Shown: one piece after another, positions 43,025 through 53,409 of the stretch
Position numbering within the stretch: position 1 is the first letter of the stretch
Layout of the letters: the number at the start of each line of letters is the position of its first letter
Assembly: GCF_025532145.1 (NCBI RefSeq)
Contig: NZ_ARXS01000005.1
Location: 62,001-126,000, forward strand
From: Alloalcanivorax balearicus MACL04
Lineage (GTDB): Bacteria; Pseudomonadota; Gammaproteobacteria; Pseudomonadales; Alcanivoracaceae
DNA length: 64,000 nt
Reading direction: 5' to 3'
Notes under the pieces: model-generated
What the model was told of the DNA's origin: nothing
Database searches by the model: none
The model's input: the letters and a program-made list of their open reading frames with translations, nothing else
Translations under genes and position numbers: made by a program

Positions 43025-43942
43025 CTATTGCGGCACCCGGACCGGCACCGCCTGATTCTCCAGCACGATTTCCGCTGGTAACCAACCGGCGGGATCGCCG
43101 TCCGCCTGGATCGGCTCCGGCCCCGGTCTCGGCCAGGCCGCCTCGTCCACCGGTCGGACTTCACTGCCGGCCAAATACCGGGACACTTCCACGGTGACTT
43201 TCTCCGCGCTCACCGAGGCCACGCCGTCCCGCCGTTCCAGCCGCCCCATCATCAGCGCCACCAGGCATCCCAACAAGAACCACACCCCGGAGCGCTGAAA
43301 CAGCAGCACCTGTAACTTGGCGCGGGCAATATTGGCCTGCCGGCTGAGCACGAAACTGCCGCCGTAATAACGGCCATTGGTGATCACCGCGGAGAAACAG
43401 TCCAGGGGCCGGCCATCCACCGATACCCGATAGCTCACCTTGCCGTAGCGGGCCAGTTGCCGAAGCATGCAGAGGGCGTAAGCCAGCTTGCCGAGCCGCC
43501 GTTTCAGGATCAGGTCCACCTGATCGACCACCCAGGCGTCGTAGCCCACCCCGCACATGACCATGAAGCGGCGGCCATTGAGCGTCGCCGGCGTCACCGG
43601 CAGGGAGCGGCCGGACAGAACCACCTTCGCCGCCGCTTCCGGACGGCGCGGCAGCCCCAGTTCCTTGGCCAGTACATTGGCGGTGCCGATCGGGAACAAC
43701 GCCAGCGCCACACCGGGCCGCAGGCCGTTGAGCACCTCATTGACCGTGCCGTCACCGCCGGCCGCCACTACGCAATCCCCCTGGTCTTCCAGGCCCTTCA
43801 GGTAGCGGATCGCATCCCCGGGAGAGCGGGTGTGATAGAGGCGGACGCGCGCTCCGCCCTGCTCCAGGGTCCGGATAAAATGCCGCAGTCGGCGGTCCCG
43901 ACCGCCGCCGGCGGTGGGATTGAAAATGACGGTTATGTTCAT
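43025..43942 (-). CDS. Diacylglycerol/sphingosine-kinase-fold lipid kinase
   Basis: A 305-residue DAGK-catalytic-domain protein from the ATG at 43942 (MNITVIFNPTAGGG). The nucleotide-binding signature AAGGDGTVNEVLNGL is near 75-90, followed by LFPIGTANVLAKELG. Family members phosphorylate diacylglycerol or other lipids (YegS/BmrU type). AGGA sits just before the start. It is 61 bases downstream of the Nif3-like gene, same strand. The last 20 residues are variable. Lipid substrate unknown. Confidence 0.87.
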   Translation of the reverse strand: MNITVIFNPTAGGGRDRRLRHFIRTLEQGGARVRLYHTRSPGDAIRYLKGLEDQGDCVVAAGGDGTVNEVLNGLRPGVALALFPIGTANVLAKELGLPRRPEAAAKVVLSGRSLPVTPATLNGRRFMVMCGVGYDAWVVDQVDLILKRRLGKLAYALCMLRQLARYGKVSYRVSVDGRPLDCFSAVITNGRYYGGSFVLSRQANIARAKLQVLLFQRSGVWFLLGCLVALMMGRLERRDGVASVSAEKVTVEVSRYLAGSEVRPVDEAAWPRPGPEPIQADGDPAGWLPAEIVLENQAVPVRVPQ

Positions 43943-44003
43943 GCTGTCCTGTACTGCATGCGCCCGGCGTGAATGGCACGCCATGGCGAGTCAGAAGGGG
44001 GCC

Positions 44004-44762
44004 TCAAACCGGGTTGTCGATATCAATGAAGGTGTGTTCCAGACCGTATTCATCCGCCAGCCATTCCCCCACGGCCTGCACGCCGTAGCGCTCGGTGGCG
44101 TGATGGCCGCAGGCGAAGTAATGAATGCCGGTTTCTCGGGCGAAATGGGTGGTGGGTTCGGAAATCTCACCGCTCAGGTAGGCGTCCACGCCCAGCGCCT
44201 GGGCCTGATCAATAAAACCCTGAGCGGCACCGGTGCACCAGGCCAGGGTCTCGATCTCGTCCTGAGTATCGCCGATATGCAGCACCTGACGCCCCAGTAC
44301 CGATTCCACATGGGAGGCAAACTCGTCGGCGGTCATCGGCCCGTCCAAACGCCCAACGTTGCCAATCGGGAAGCTGTCCTGCGGCTGTAGTCCGCCCTCC
44401 ACCACCAGGCCCAGACGCCGCGCCAGCTGCGCATTGTTGCCCAGCTCGGGGTGGGCATCCAGGGGCAAATGATAGGCGAACAGGCTGATGTCATGCCGCA
44501 GCAGGCTCTGCAAACGCTGCTTCTTCATGCCGCGCACCCTGGCATCCTCGTTCTTCCAGAAATAGCCGTGATGCACCAGAATCGCGTCCGCTTCCTCGAC
44601 GATGGCGGCATCAATCAACGCCTGACAGGCGGTGACGCCGGTGACCAGATGACGCACCTGCTCGCGCCCCTCCACTTGCAGGCCGTTGGGGCAGTAGTCC
44701 TTGAACCGGTGACTTTGCAGCTCGGTGTCCAGCACCGACAACAGACGGTCTCGTTTCAGCAT
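44004..44762 (-). CDS. Nif3-like dinuclear-metal protein (YbgI family)
   Basis: A 252-residue YbgI/Nif3 protein. The dinuclear site ligands are in ILVHHGYFW and GHHATERYG; DYCPNGLQVEG is the conserved N-terminal block. It is a hexameric toroid, linked in some species to GTP cyclohydrolase-like or NAD-related chemistry, but its role is unsettled. It is divergent from algW across a 197-base gap. From memory a YbgI-like gene lies by algW in Pseudomonas as well. Confidence 0.9.
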   Translation of the reverse strand: MLKRDRLLSVLDTELQSHRFKDYCPNGLQVEGREQVRHLVTGVTACQALIDAAIVEEADAILVHHGYFWKNEDARVRGMKKQRLQSLLRHDISLFAYHLPLDAHPELGNNAQLARRLGLVVEGGLQPQDSFPIGNVGRLDGPMTADEFASHVESVLGRQVLHIGDTQDEIETLAWCTGAAQGFIDQAQALGVDAYLSGEISEPTTHFARETGIHYFACGHHATERYGVQAVGEWLADEYGLEHTFIDIDNPV

Positions 44763-44959
44763 GAGGGCACCCTCCCGGAATCGATTGGCAGCTTACGGCA
44801 AGCCCATTCTACCGTCGATCTGCTACCATGAGCGCTTTATGGAACCACCGCGGCGGCCCGCTCAGCCCGGCAAACTAGCCGGTTCGCCGGGCCGGGGCAA
44901 GTTTCTCTCTGTTTCTCTACAACCGGTGCGCGCACCGAGGCAAAAAACGAGGCATTTTC

Positions 44960-46063
44960 ATGGGGGCTGTAACTCGACTGATCCGTTTCCTCGCCTTACC
45001 GGTGCTCGCCGGTCTGCTGGTGGGGTTCGGCGTGCTCTGGTGGCACCAGCAGGGACCCGGCTCCACGCGCGGCCAGGGCGCCCCCAGCCCGGACAGCTAC
45101 GCCAGCGCGGTCAACCAGGCGGCTCCGGCGGTGGTGAATATCTACACCACGCAGATCGTCTCCACCGGCGCCATCACCCAGGATCCGCTGTTCAACCGTT
45201 TCATGGAACAGCCTCGCCGGGAGCGCGCCCTGGCCAGCCTGGGTTCCGGTGTGATTGTCGCCGACGACGGTTATATCCTCACCAGCTATCACGTGATCCG
45301 GGACGCCGACGAGATCCTGGTGTCATTGCGCGACGGCCGGGATGCTCCCGCCCGGGTGGTCGGCACGGATCCGGAGACCGATCTGGCGCTGCTGCAGATC
45401 GCCCTGGAGGATTTGCCTAAAATCGAGTTGAACGGTCCGGATCAGGTGACCGTCGGCGATGTGGTGCTGGCCATCGGCAACCCGCTGGGCGTGGGCCAGA
45501 CCGTGTCCATGGGCATCGTCAGCGCTACCGGCCGCAGCCATCTGGGCATCGCCACGTTCGAAAACTTCATTCAAACCGACGCCGCCATTAACCGCGGCAA
45601 CTCCGGTGGCGCGCTGATCGATACGCGCGGTCACCTGATCGGCATCAACACGGCGATCCTTTCCTCCACCGGCGGATGGCAGGGTATCGGCTTCGCCACG
45701 CCCGCGTCCATCGCCCGCGAGGTGATGTCGGACCTGATCGAACACGGCCGGGTGATCCGGGGCTATCTCGGTGTCACGGTGCAGGACATCACGCCTTCTC
45801 TGGCGGAAACCTTCGATATGGATCGGGTAGCCGGCGGCGTGATCACCCAGGTAGTAGTGGACAGTCCGGCCAATCAGGGAGGCCTGCAACCCGGCGACGT
45901 CCTGATCGGCATCGACGGTGAGACCATGAAGGACGGTTACGAGGCCATGAACCGCATCGCCGGCACCGCTCCGGACACCAAGGTGACGCTCAACGTGATC
46001 CGCAACCGCACCCGCATGGATGTCGAAGTCACCATCGGCACCCGGCCGGCGGCTGAGGGCTGA
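44960..46063 (+). CDS. algW: Site-1 periplasmic serine protease, AlgW/DegS type
   Basis: A 367-residue HtrA-family protease. A single N-terminal membrane helix (about 10-27) anchors it; the catalytic triad is H111 (SYHVI), D141 and S215 (GNSGGA). One C-terminal PDZ domain starts near 255 (IRGYLGVTVQDI). One PDZ and no cleavable signal indicate DegS/AlgW, the sensor that cuts anti-sigma factor to free sigma-E/AlgU in envelope stress. Next to hisC it sits where Pseudomonas keeps algW. The target anti-sigma gene is not in the window. Confidence 0.92.
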   Translation: MGAVTRLIRFLALPVLAGLLVGFGVLWWHQQGPGSTRGQGAPSPDSYASAVNQAAPAVVNIYTTQIVSTGAITQDPLFNRFMEQPRRERALASLGSGVIVADDGYILTSYHVIRDADEILVSLRDGRDAPARVVGTDPETDLALLQIALEDLPKIELNGPDQVTVGDVVLAIGNPLGVGQTVSMGIVSATGRSHLGIATFENFIQTDAAINRGNSGGALIDTRGHLIGINTAILSSTGGWQGIGFATPASIAREVMSDLIEHGRVIRGYLGVTVQDITPSLAETFDMDRVAGGVITQVVVDSPANQGGLQPGDVLIGIDGETMKDGYEAMNRIAGTAPDTKVTLNVIRNRTRMDVEVTIGTRPAAEG

Positions 46064-46067
46064 GGCT

Positions 46068-46138
46068 GATTCGCTGCCAAGGCAGCTCCCACAGCGGCCC
46101 GGAAACACTGCTGTGGGAAGCTGCCTTGGCAGCGAATC
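46068..46138. repeat. REP inverted pair between algW and DUF4139 gene
   Basis: GATTCGCTGCCAAGGCAGC onward (46068-46094) faces its near-complement (46111-46138) across 16 bases. The CTGTGGGAAGCTGCCTTGGC unit is almost identical to the copy at 10216. It lies between convergent genes and could terminate both. Confidence 0.8.
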
Positions 46139-46168
46139 AACCCTTGAATTCATGCCCCGCCCCGTCGC

Positions 46169-47794
46169 CTAACGCGGCAGGCCTTCCACTCCGGTCAGAT
46201 CCATATCGGTGGGGTAACGCAGCTGGAAGCCGTGCTCCAGGCGCGTCTCCTGATCCGCGGACACGGTGCGCTCCCAGGCCATCAGCCCTTTGATATCGCG
46301 GACATTGCTCTGGTCTGGCTGGGCTCCCGTGGCTTCCAGCTTGATGCGGTCATCATTGGGGACCGGCTGACGGTCGTACAGCACCACGTCCACCGGCTTA
46401 TCATAGCCCGAGGCAACGGTAATACTGCGCGTCACCGTAAGCGTGTTCTCCTTGCTGATCAGGCCGGCCTCGCCCCGGCTGGCGGGCTCGGTGACCACTT
46501 CCACCCGCAGCCGGGGGTCGTCACCAAAACTCATCCGCACCGTTTCCCCGAGCTGGATGCCTTCCGCGCGACCGTAGCTGGACAGCCTTTGCCCGTCACG
46601 CAGCACCGTCACCTGACCGCTCAGCCAGGGCACGCCGCTGCTGTTTTTCCATTCCCCCACCAGCAGCACCGCGGGTTGTTGCCACAAATAGCTCTCGCGG
46701 CTCAAGGTCACCGGTACCACCGCATCCTGATAAGCGATGCGGGCGGTGCTGCCGTCGCTGGCCAGGGACAGGGGCGCGTCCAGCGGCACCCGCATATCAA
46801 ACCCATGGGCCACTGGCTGCGGCGTCGGAGCCGGCGCGGCGGCTTTAAGGCTTGATCCCGCCATCGACATGTCCGCCGCTTCGTAGGCCACGTCTTCCCT
46901 TGCCATCGATTTCATGGCTTTCGGGGGATTGGGGTTAAGCAGGCCGATGATCCACGGCTGTGGTTCCGGTACCGGTCGATAGCCGGCCGGCAACAGCCCG
47001 AGGGTGGCTTTGACGTCGCTCCAGTCCTCACCGGTGTTATTGCGGACTTCGGCGTAGGCGTTCAGATCAATCTGTTCCGCGCCACTGTCCAGGTTGGCCT
47101 GGAGCTGATTACTCCAGCCGGCCTGATGGGTGAAGTAGCGCAAAGCCAGATCCGCGGTGCCGGCCTGTTCGGCGACCAGATCCACCACCAGCACCTGGCG
47201 CTGTTGCTGTTGTTGGCCCAACTGCGAGCGTTGCTGCTGCAGCGCCTGCAGCTGCCGTTGCCAGTCCGGCCGTTGCGCCGCCCGCTCATTGATCGCGGAC
47301 TGACGCTGATTGACCGCCTCACGGATCTGAGCCCAGGCACTGGACCACTTTTCCACCGGCACTTCGCTGTACAGCGCCGGCCCTTGCGGCGCCTGCCCGA
47401 GCAGGGATTGCAATTGCTGGATCTGATCCTGGTCGAGGCGGTCGGCGATGGCGGCCTCCTGGATGCGGCGCTCTAGCGCGGCGATTTGTTCATCCAATGC
47501 CTGGCGGCGCTCGGAGACATCCTCGGCGTTACTTTCCCGGCGGCGCTGGACGCCCTCGAGCACGGCCCCGTTGACCTCGATCCGGAGGCGATCCAAATCC
47601 AGTTCCGGCAGATCGGCAATGGTCAGTTGATGCTGCCCGGCCGGCAACGACTGACTCAACGTGCGGGTCAACTCGGCCTGGGAGGGAAACAGCACCACCT
47701 CGGTTACCGGAGCGGTGACGGGAAAGACCGCGGCGAACGCCGCGGGCGGGCACAGACCAGCGACCAACGCGGGCAACAGCAGGCGTTTCATCAT
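46169..47794 (-). CDS. DUF4139-domain secreted protein with coiled coil
   Basis: A 541-residue protein of the DUF4139 family. Signal peptide at 1-21, then a DUF4140-like N-terminal domain (APVTEVVLFPSQAELTRTL, about 26-80). A Gln-rich coiled coil follows at 90-205 (QQQRSQLGQQQQQRQVLV), then the DUF4139 beta-rich domain (YFTHQAGWSNQL onward). Function is unknown; it should be periplasmic or envelope-bound. It lies between algW and hisC, 72 bases from hisC, an insertion compared with the algW-hisC neighbour order I remember. Confidence 0.83.
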   Translation of the reverse strand: MMKRLLLPALVAGLCPPAAFAAVFPVTAPVTEVVLFPSQAELTRTLSQSLPAGQHQLTIADLPELDLDRLRIEVNGAVLEGVQRRRESNAEDVSERRQALDEQIAALERRIQEAAIADRLDQDQIQQLQSLLGQAPQGPALYSEVPVEKWSSAWAQIREAVNQRQSAINERAAQRPDWQRQLQALQQQRSQLGQQQQQRQVLVVDLVAEQAGTADLALRYFTHQAGWSNQLQANLDSGAEQIDLNAYAEVRNNTGEDWSDVKATLGLLPAGYRPVPEPQPWIIGLLNPNPPKAMKSMAREDVAYEAADMSMAGSSLKAAAPAPTPQPVAHGFDMRVPLDAPLSLASDGSTARIAYQDAVVPVTLSRESYLWQQPAVLLVGEWKNSSGVPWLSGQVTVLRDGQRLSSYGRAEGIQLGETVRMSFGDDPRLRVEVVTEPASRGEAGLISKENTLTVTRSITVASGYDKPVDVVLYDRQPVPNDDRIKLEATGAQPDQSNVRDIKGLMAWERTVSADQETRLEHGFQLRYPTDMDLTGVEGLPR

Positions 47795-47866
47795 GGCGTC
47801 CTTGTATGACTAAACGAGAGTATGACTAAACGGGTGTACCACCAAACAAAAGCAATGTCTGGCAGG

Positions 47867-48925
47867 TTATAGCAACCGGTCCAGCGCGGCCACCAGTGTC
47901 TGATTCTGCCCGGCGGTGCCAATGGTGATGCGCAGATAATCGGCGATACGCTCCGGCTTGCCGAAATGACGCACGATCACGCCTTGCTCGCGCAGGCCCC
48001 GGGCCAGATCAGCGCCGCTGTGCCCGGGATGGCGGGTGAAGACAAAATTGGCGGCGGAAGGCAACGTCTGAAAGCCACGCTCGGCCAACTGCCCGATCAA
48101 CCAGCCGCGCTGTTCCACTACCCGATCCCGGCCCTGACGGAACCAGGCATCGTCCTCGAAGGCGGCCTTGCCAGCGGCGACCGCCAACCGGTCCAGCGGA
48201 TAGGAATTGAAACTGTCCTTGATGCGGGTGAGCCCCTCGATCAGCGCTTCGTCACCCACCGCCAGACCGATACGCAAGCCGGCCAGGGAACGGGACTTGG
48301 AAAGGGTCTGGGTCACCAGCAGGTTCGGATAGCGGCCAATCAAAGCGATGGCGCTGTCGCCGCCGAAATCGATATAGGCTTCGTCCACCACCACTACCGA
48401 CTCGGTGTTACGCCGCAGCAGCGCCTCGATGTCCGCCAGCGGCAACAGACGGCCGGTGGGCGCATTGGGGTTGGGGAAGATAATGCCGCCGTTCAGGGCA
48501 TCATAATCGGTCAACCGGATGGACAGGTCCTGGTCCAGCGGCACGGTCTGATAGTCGATACCGTACAACCCGCAGTAGACCTTATAAAAACTGTAGGTGA
48601 TGTCCGGGAACAGCAGCGGCCGGGACTGGCGAAACAGCCCCATGAAAATGTGGGCGAGCACTTCGTCGGAGCCGTTACCGACAAACACCTGTTCCGGTTT
48701 GATCCGATAGTAGTCGGCGATGGCCTCGCACAGCGCGGTGCTGCGCGGATCCGGGTACAAACGCAAGCGGTCATCCGCTTCCGCCCGGATAGCGTCCAGC
48801 ACTTTCGGCGATGGCCCCTGCGGGTGCTCATTGGTGTTCAGCTTGACCAGGTTGGCCATCTTCGGCTGTTCACCGGGCACATAGGGCGCGAGATCGCGAA
48901 CGAACGGACTCCAGAATTTGCTCAT
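47867..48925 (-). CDS. hisC: Histidinol-phosphate aminotransferase
   Basis: A 352-residue class-I-fold PLP aminotransferase. It starts [21 protein letters not shown], a common HisC N-terminus. [16 protein letters not shown] holds the PLP Lys, FGNGSDE-like [14 protein letters not shown] binds phosphate, and the substrate Arg lies in DYLRITIGT near the end. It converts imidazole-acetol phosphate to histidinol phosphate. It follows hisD with a 78-base hairpin-bearing gap. No strong ribosome-binding site precedes the ATG. Confidence 0.94.
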   Translation of the reverse strand: MSKFWSPFVRDLAPYVPGEQPKMANLVKLNTNEHPQGPSPKVLDAIRAEADDRLRLYPDPRSTALCEAIADYYRIKPEQVFVGNGSDEVLAHIFMGLFRQSRPLLFPDITYSFYKVYCGLYGIDYQTVPLDQDLSIRLTDYDALNGGIIFPNPNAPTGRLLPLADIEALLRRNTESVVVVDEAYIDFGGDSAIALIGRYPNLLVTQTLSKSRSLAGLRIGLAVGDEALIEGLTRIKDSFNSYPLDRLAVAAGKAAFEDDAWFRQGRDRVVEQRGWLIGQLAERGFQTLPSAANFVFTRHPGHSGADLARGLREQGVIVRHFGKPERIADYLRITIGTAGQNQTLVAALDRLL

Positions 48926-48969
48926 AACCCATCGCGGTCGCTGGACCGCTCCTACGGTGCGTTGATCCT

Positions 48970-49002
48970 GTCGTGGGGGCGGACCGGGCCACTCCCCACG
49001 AC
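48970..49002. promoter_or_regulatory. Hairpin between hisD and hisC
   Basis: GTCGTGGGG and CCCCACGAC form a perfect nine-base stem with a 15-base loop right after the hisD stop. There is no T-run. It could slow or process the hisD-hisC mRNA, or be part of a decayed repeat. Role not shown. Confidence 0.4.
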
Positions 49003-49003
49003 G

Positions 49004-50305
49004 TTAGCTCTTCTTGATGCGGTACTCGGCGCTGCGGGCATGGGCAGTGAAGCTCTCGCCCCGCGCCAGAACGGAGGCGATACGCCCCAGCTCGCTGGCC
49101 CCTTCCGGGGAGCAGCCGATCAAGGAACTGCGTTTCTGGAAATCGTACACGCCCAACGGCGAGGAGAACCGGGCCGTGGCGCTGGTCGGCAGCACGTGAT
49201 TGGGGCCCGCGCAGTAGTCACCCAGCGCCTCCGGCGTATGGCGTCCGAGGAAAATGGCACCGGCGTGGCGCACCTTGCGCGCCCAGGCCTCGGCGTCATC
49301 CATGGACAATTCCAGGTGTTCGGGACTGATGCGATTGACCACATCCAGGGCCTGATCCAGGTCCGCCACTTGAATCAGGGCGCCCCGGTTGGCCATGGAG
49401 GTGCGGATGATCTCTTCCCGCTCCAGGGTCGGCGCCAGGCGGTCCATGGCGGTGTCCACCCGCTTGAGGAACTCCGTGTCCGGGCTGACCAGAATCGACT
49501 GCGCTTCCTCGTCGTGTTCGGCCTGGGAAAACAGATCCATGGCGATCCACTCGGGATCGGTTTTGCCGTCGCACACCACCAGAATCTCGGACGGGCCGGC
49601 GATCATGTCGATGCCCACCTTGCCGAACACCTGGCGCTTGGCCTCCGCCACATAGATATTGCCCGGCCCGACGATCTTATCCACCGCCGGCACGGTCTCG
49701 GTACCATACGTCAACGCCGCCACTGCCTGGGCGCCACCGAGGGAAAAGAACCGCTCGACGCCGGCTATCGCCGCCGCCGCCAGCACCACGTCGTTCAACT
49801 CGCCATCCGGCGCCGGGCTGACCATGACGATTTCGCCCACCCCGGCCACGTAGGCCGGCAGCGCGTTCATCAGCACCGAGCTGGGATAGGCGGCCTTGCC
49901 GCCGGGCACGTAGATGCCGACCCGGTCCAGCGGCGTGACCTGCTGCCCCAACAACGAGCCGTGCTCATCCCGGTACTGCCAGGAATCCTGCTTCTGCTTT
50001 TCGTGGTAGGCGCGCACCCGCCGGGCAGCCGCCTCCAGGGCTTCCCGCAGGGCCACGGGGATCCGCTCCAGCGCCGCCAGCAGTTGCTCCCGGTTCACGG
50101 TCAGTTCGGCCATGGACGTCACTTGCCGGCGATCGAACCGGTTGGTGTAGTCGATCACCGCCTGGTCACCGCGCTGGGCGACATCCTTGAGGATGCCGCG
50201 CACGCGCTCGGCCACTTCCTCGTCGCGTTCCTCCGACCAGGCCGTGAGCGCCGTCAAACGCTCGGCGAAATCGCTGTCGCCCGCGTCCAGCCAGTTGGTT
50301 TTCAT
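49004..50305 (-). CDS. hisD: Histidinol dehydrogenase
   Basis: A 433-residue HisD. Recognised blocks are [45 protein letters not shown] and [19 protein letters not shown] and [18 protein letters not shown] carry zinc-ligand and catalytic His residues. It oxidises histidinol to histidine in two NAD-dependent steps. It is one base past hisG on the same strand. The hisG-hisD-hisC order next to murA is conserved in gammaproteobacteria I recall. Confidence 0.96.
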   Translation of the reverse strand: MKTNWLDAGDSDFAERLTALTAWSEERDEEVAERVRGILKDVAQRGDQAVIDYTNRFDRRQVTSMAELTVNREQLLAALERIPVALREALEAAARRVRAYHEKQKQDSWQYRDEHGSLLGQQVTPLDRVGIYVPGGKAAYPSSVLMNALPAYVAGVGEIVMVSPAPDGELNDVVLAAAAIAGVERFFSLGGAQAVAALTYGTETVPAVDKIVGPGNIYVAEAKRQVFGKVGIDMIAGPSEILVVCDGKTDPEWIAMDLFSQAEHDEEAQSILVSPDTEFLKRVDTAMDRLAPTLEREEIIRTSMANRGALIQVADLDQALDVVNRISPEHLELSMDDAEAWARKVRHAGAIFLGRHTPEALGDYCAGPNHVLPTSATARFSSPLGVYDFQKRSSLIGCSPEGASELGRIASVLARGESFTAHARSAEYRIKKS

Positions 50306-50306
50306 G

Positions 50307-50954
50307 TCATTGCTCCCGTCGCGCCGCCACTGCTTTCGCCACCTGATCCAGGATCGCCTGAATCTGGCTGTGACGGGTCTTCATGCTGGCCCGGTTGACC
50401 ACCACCCGGGAAGAAATAGTGGCGATCGTTTCCGTGGGTTCAAGGCCATTGGCACGCAGGGTGTTGCCGGTATCGACGATGTCCACGATGCGGTCCGCCA
50501 GCCCCACCAGCGGCGCCAGTTCCATGGCGCCGTACAGTTTGATCACCTCTGCCTGGCGGCCCTGCTGGGCAAAGTAGCTTTTCGCCACATTGACGAATTT
50601 GGTCGCCACCCGCAGGCGTCCGCTCACCGGCGGGGCGTCCTTGAGCGCCGCCACCATCAGCTTGCAGCGGGCGATCTCCAGGTCCAGCGGCTCGAACAGG
50701 CCTTCCGCGCCGTGCTCCATCAACACGTCCTTGCCGGCCACGCCGATGTCGGCACCGCCGTGCTGCACATAGGGCGGCACATCGGTGGCGCGAATAACGA
50801 TGATCTTCACGTCTTCGCGGGTGGTGTCGAAGATCAGCTTGCGGGAAGCGGACGGATCCTCGGTCATCTCAATGCCCGCCTCCTTCAACAGAGGCAGCGT
50901 GTCTTTGAGGATGCGGCCCTTGGAAAGGGCGATGATCAGCGGTTTCTGGCTCAT
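50307..50954 (-). CDS. hisG: ATP phosphoribosyltransferase, short form (HisGS)
   Basis: A 215-residue HisG from the ATG at 50954 ([23 protein letters not shown]); upstream frame lies inside murA. The PRPP-binding segment [15 protein letters not shown] and [10 protein letters not shown] are intact. At this length it lacks the regulatory ACT-like domain of long HisG. Short enzymes need HisZ for activity and feedback by histidine. hisZ is not in the window. It makes the first committed step of histidine synthesis. Confidence 0.95.
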   Translation of the reverse strand: MSQKPLIIALSKGRILKDTLPLLKEAGIEMTEDPSASRKLIFDTTREDVKIIVIRATDVPPYVQHGGADIGVAGKDVLMEHGAEGLFEPLDLEIARCKLMVAALKDAPPVSGRLRVATKFVNVAKSYFAQQGRQAEVIKLYGAMELAPLVGLADRIVDIVDTGNTLRANGLEPTETIATISSRVVVNRASMKTRHSQIQAILDQVAKAVAARREQ

Positions 50955-50964
50955 GGCTTCACGG

Positions 50965-52236
<1,272 letters not shown>

Positions 52237-52278
52237 TTAGAGCCTGTTGGTAAAGGCAGATGGCGGGCCGCTCGGGGC

Positions 52279-52533
52279 TCAGGCCAGCCCCATCTTCTGG
52301 GCTTTTTCCCACTCGGCCCGGGTATAGGTCTGGATGCTTACGGCATGAATGGTACCGTCGGCGATCGCCTGGTTAATGCAGCCGTAGACCAGTTGCTGCT
52401 TCTTCACCGGCATCAGGCCCTCGAAGGCATCGGATACCACGCGGATCAGAAAGCGGTCACCGCCGCCGTCCACCGCCACCTCGGCATCGTCGAAGCCGGC
52501 TTCCACCAGCGCCTTCACGTCTTCCGGATTCAT
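52279..52533 (-). CDS. ibaG: BolA-family protein IbaG
   Basis: An 84-residue BolA-fold protein. Features are the RFLIRVVSDAFEGLMPVKKQQLVYGCIN segment with its conserved K-Q-VY core and HAVSIQTYTRAEW. It interacts with monothiol glutaredoxin in iron-sulfur or acid-stress roles. It precedes murA and follows mlaC after 95 bases. That gap is too short to hold the mlaB gene usually found here. Confidence 0.92.
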   Translation of the reverse strand: MNPEDVKALVEAGFDDAEVAVDGGGDRFLIRVVSDAFEGLMPVKKQQLVYGCINQAIADGTIHAVSIQTYTRAEWEKAQKMGLA

Positions 52534-52628
52534 GGGAACTCCTCATTCGAATGAACCGGCAATAATACGCGAGGGCGCGGGGCCTTGCCATGCCGGCCCC
52601 GCGTCAATGAGGGAGGGAAACGGAGGAA

Positions 52629-53273
52629 TCAGTTGACGTTGGCCTTGTTCTCGACTTCGTCGGCCACATCGGCGGCGGACCAGTTGGCGATGACCACGTC
52701 CATATCATTGTGCTGTTGCATGGACTGAGCGAACTGCTGCTTGTAGATCTGACTCAGATCAAGTCCATTGACATAAACATTAACCACACGCCATTGGCCG
52801 CCATCCAGGAACAGGGTAAAGAAGATCGGCACCACCTGGCCGGAGTTGGTGGAGAACTCCATGCGCACGCGCGCATAGTTGCCACGGCGGTCTTCCTCGC
52901 GCAAAGGCAGGACTTTCATCTTCTGGCCGTCGTACAAGGTCACACCGGAGGCATAGGTGTTGACCAGGCTGTTCTCGAACACCTCCAGGAAACGGTATTT
53001 CTGATCCCGGGAGGCCTGATCGAAATAATCGCCCATCACCACCCGGGTAATCCGTTTGAAATCCACCAGATCACCCAGTTCCTCACGCACCAGTTCGCGG
53101 GCGTATTGAGGATCGTTATTCAGCTTCTGGCGTTCCGCGTCGATACGCTTGGTCATGCGCTCGACGGTCTGCTCCACCAGCTGGCGGGGATCCTGTTCCG
53201 CTTGCGCCAGACCGGCGGTCAACAGCAGCAACACGGCCGCCATCATGGAAAACAGCTGTTTCGGATAAGTCAT
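52629..53273 (-). CDS. mlaC: Periplasmic phospholipid shuttle MlaC
   Basis: A 214-residue MlaC/Ttg2D protein. Signal peptide about 1-25, then RQLVEQTVERM and the family block FKRITRVVMGDYFDQAS, followed by PIFFTLFLDGGQWRVVNVYVNGLDL. MlaC carries phospholipids between the outer-membrane MlaA-OmpC complex and the inner-membrane MlaFEDB ABC transporter. None of the transporter genes is next to it, unlike the operons of E. coli and Pseudomonas. It diverges directly from yrbG. The rest of the system may lie elsewhere. Confidence 0.92.
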   Translation of the reverse strand: MTYPKQLFSMMAAVLLLLTAGLAQAEQDPRQLVEQTVERMTKRIDAERQKLNNDPQYARELVREELGDLVDFKRITRVVMGDYFDQASRDQKYRFLEVFENSLVNTYASGVTLYDGQKMKVLPLREEDRRGNYARVRMEFSTNSGQVVPIFFTLFLDGGQWRVVNVYVNGLDLSQIYKQQFAQSMQQHNDMDVVIANWSAADVADEVENKANVN

Positions 53274-53409
53274 GCACTCGCTCCCTGGTCGTTTGGTGAT
53301 CCGGTTATCCGGTTGATGGCCCCGGCAAACTCACCGCATCCTACACGCGCGGGTTCCGCGCGCGCCACGGCTCTTGCACGATTTGACGGCTTTTGACAAC
53401 GGAGGTTCC

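Noticed and set aside
41451-46138. Inverted repeats considered as CRISPR
   Set aside because: Units are palindromic pairs far apart, with no regular spacer array and no cas genes.
47966-50398. Very long plus-strand open frame (810 codons) across hisC and hisD
   Set aside because: It is antisense to two clear enzymes, and its translation is His/Arg/Gly-rich with no family motif. Long antisense frames are expected at this GC.
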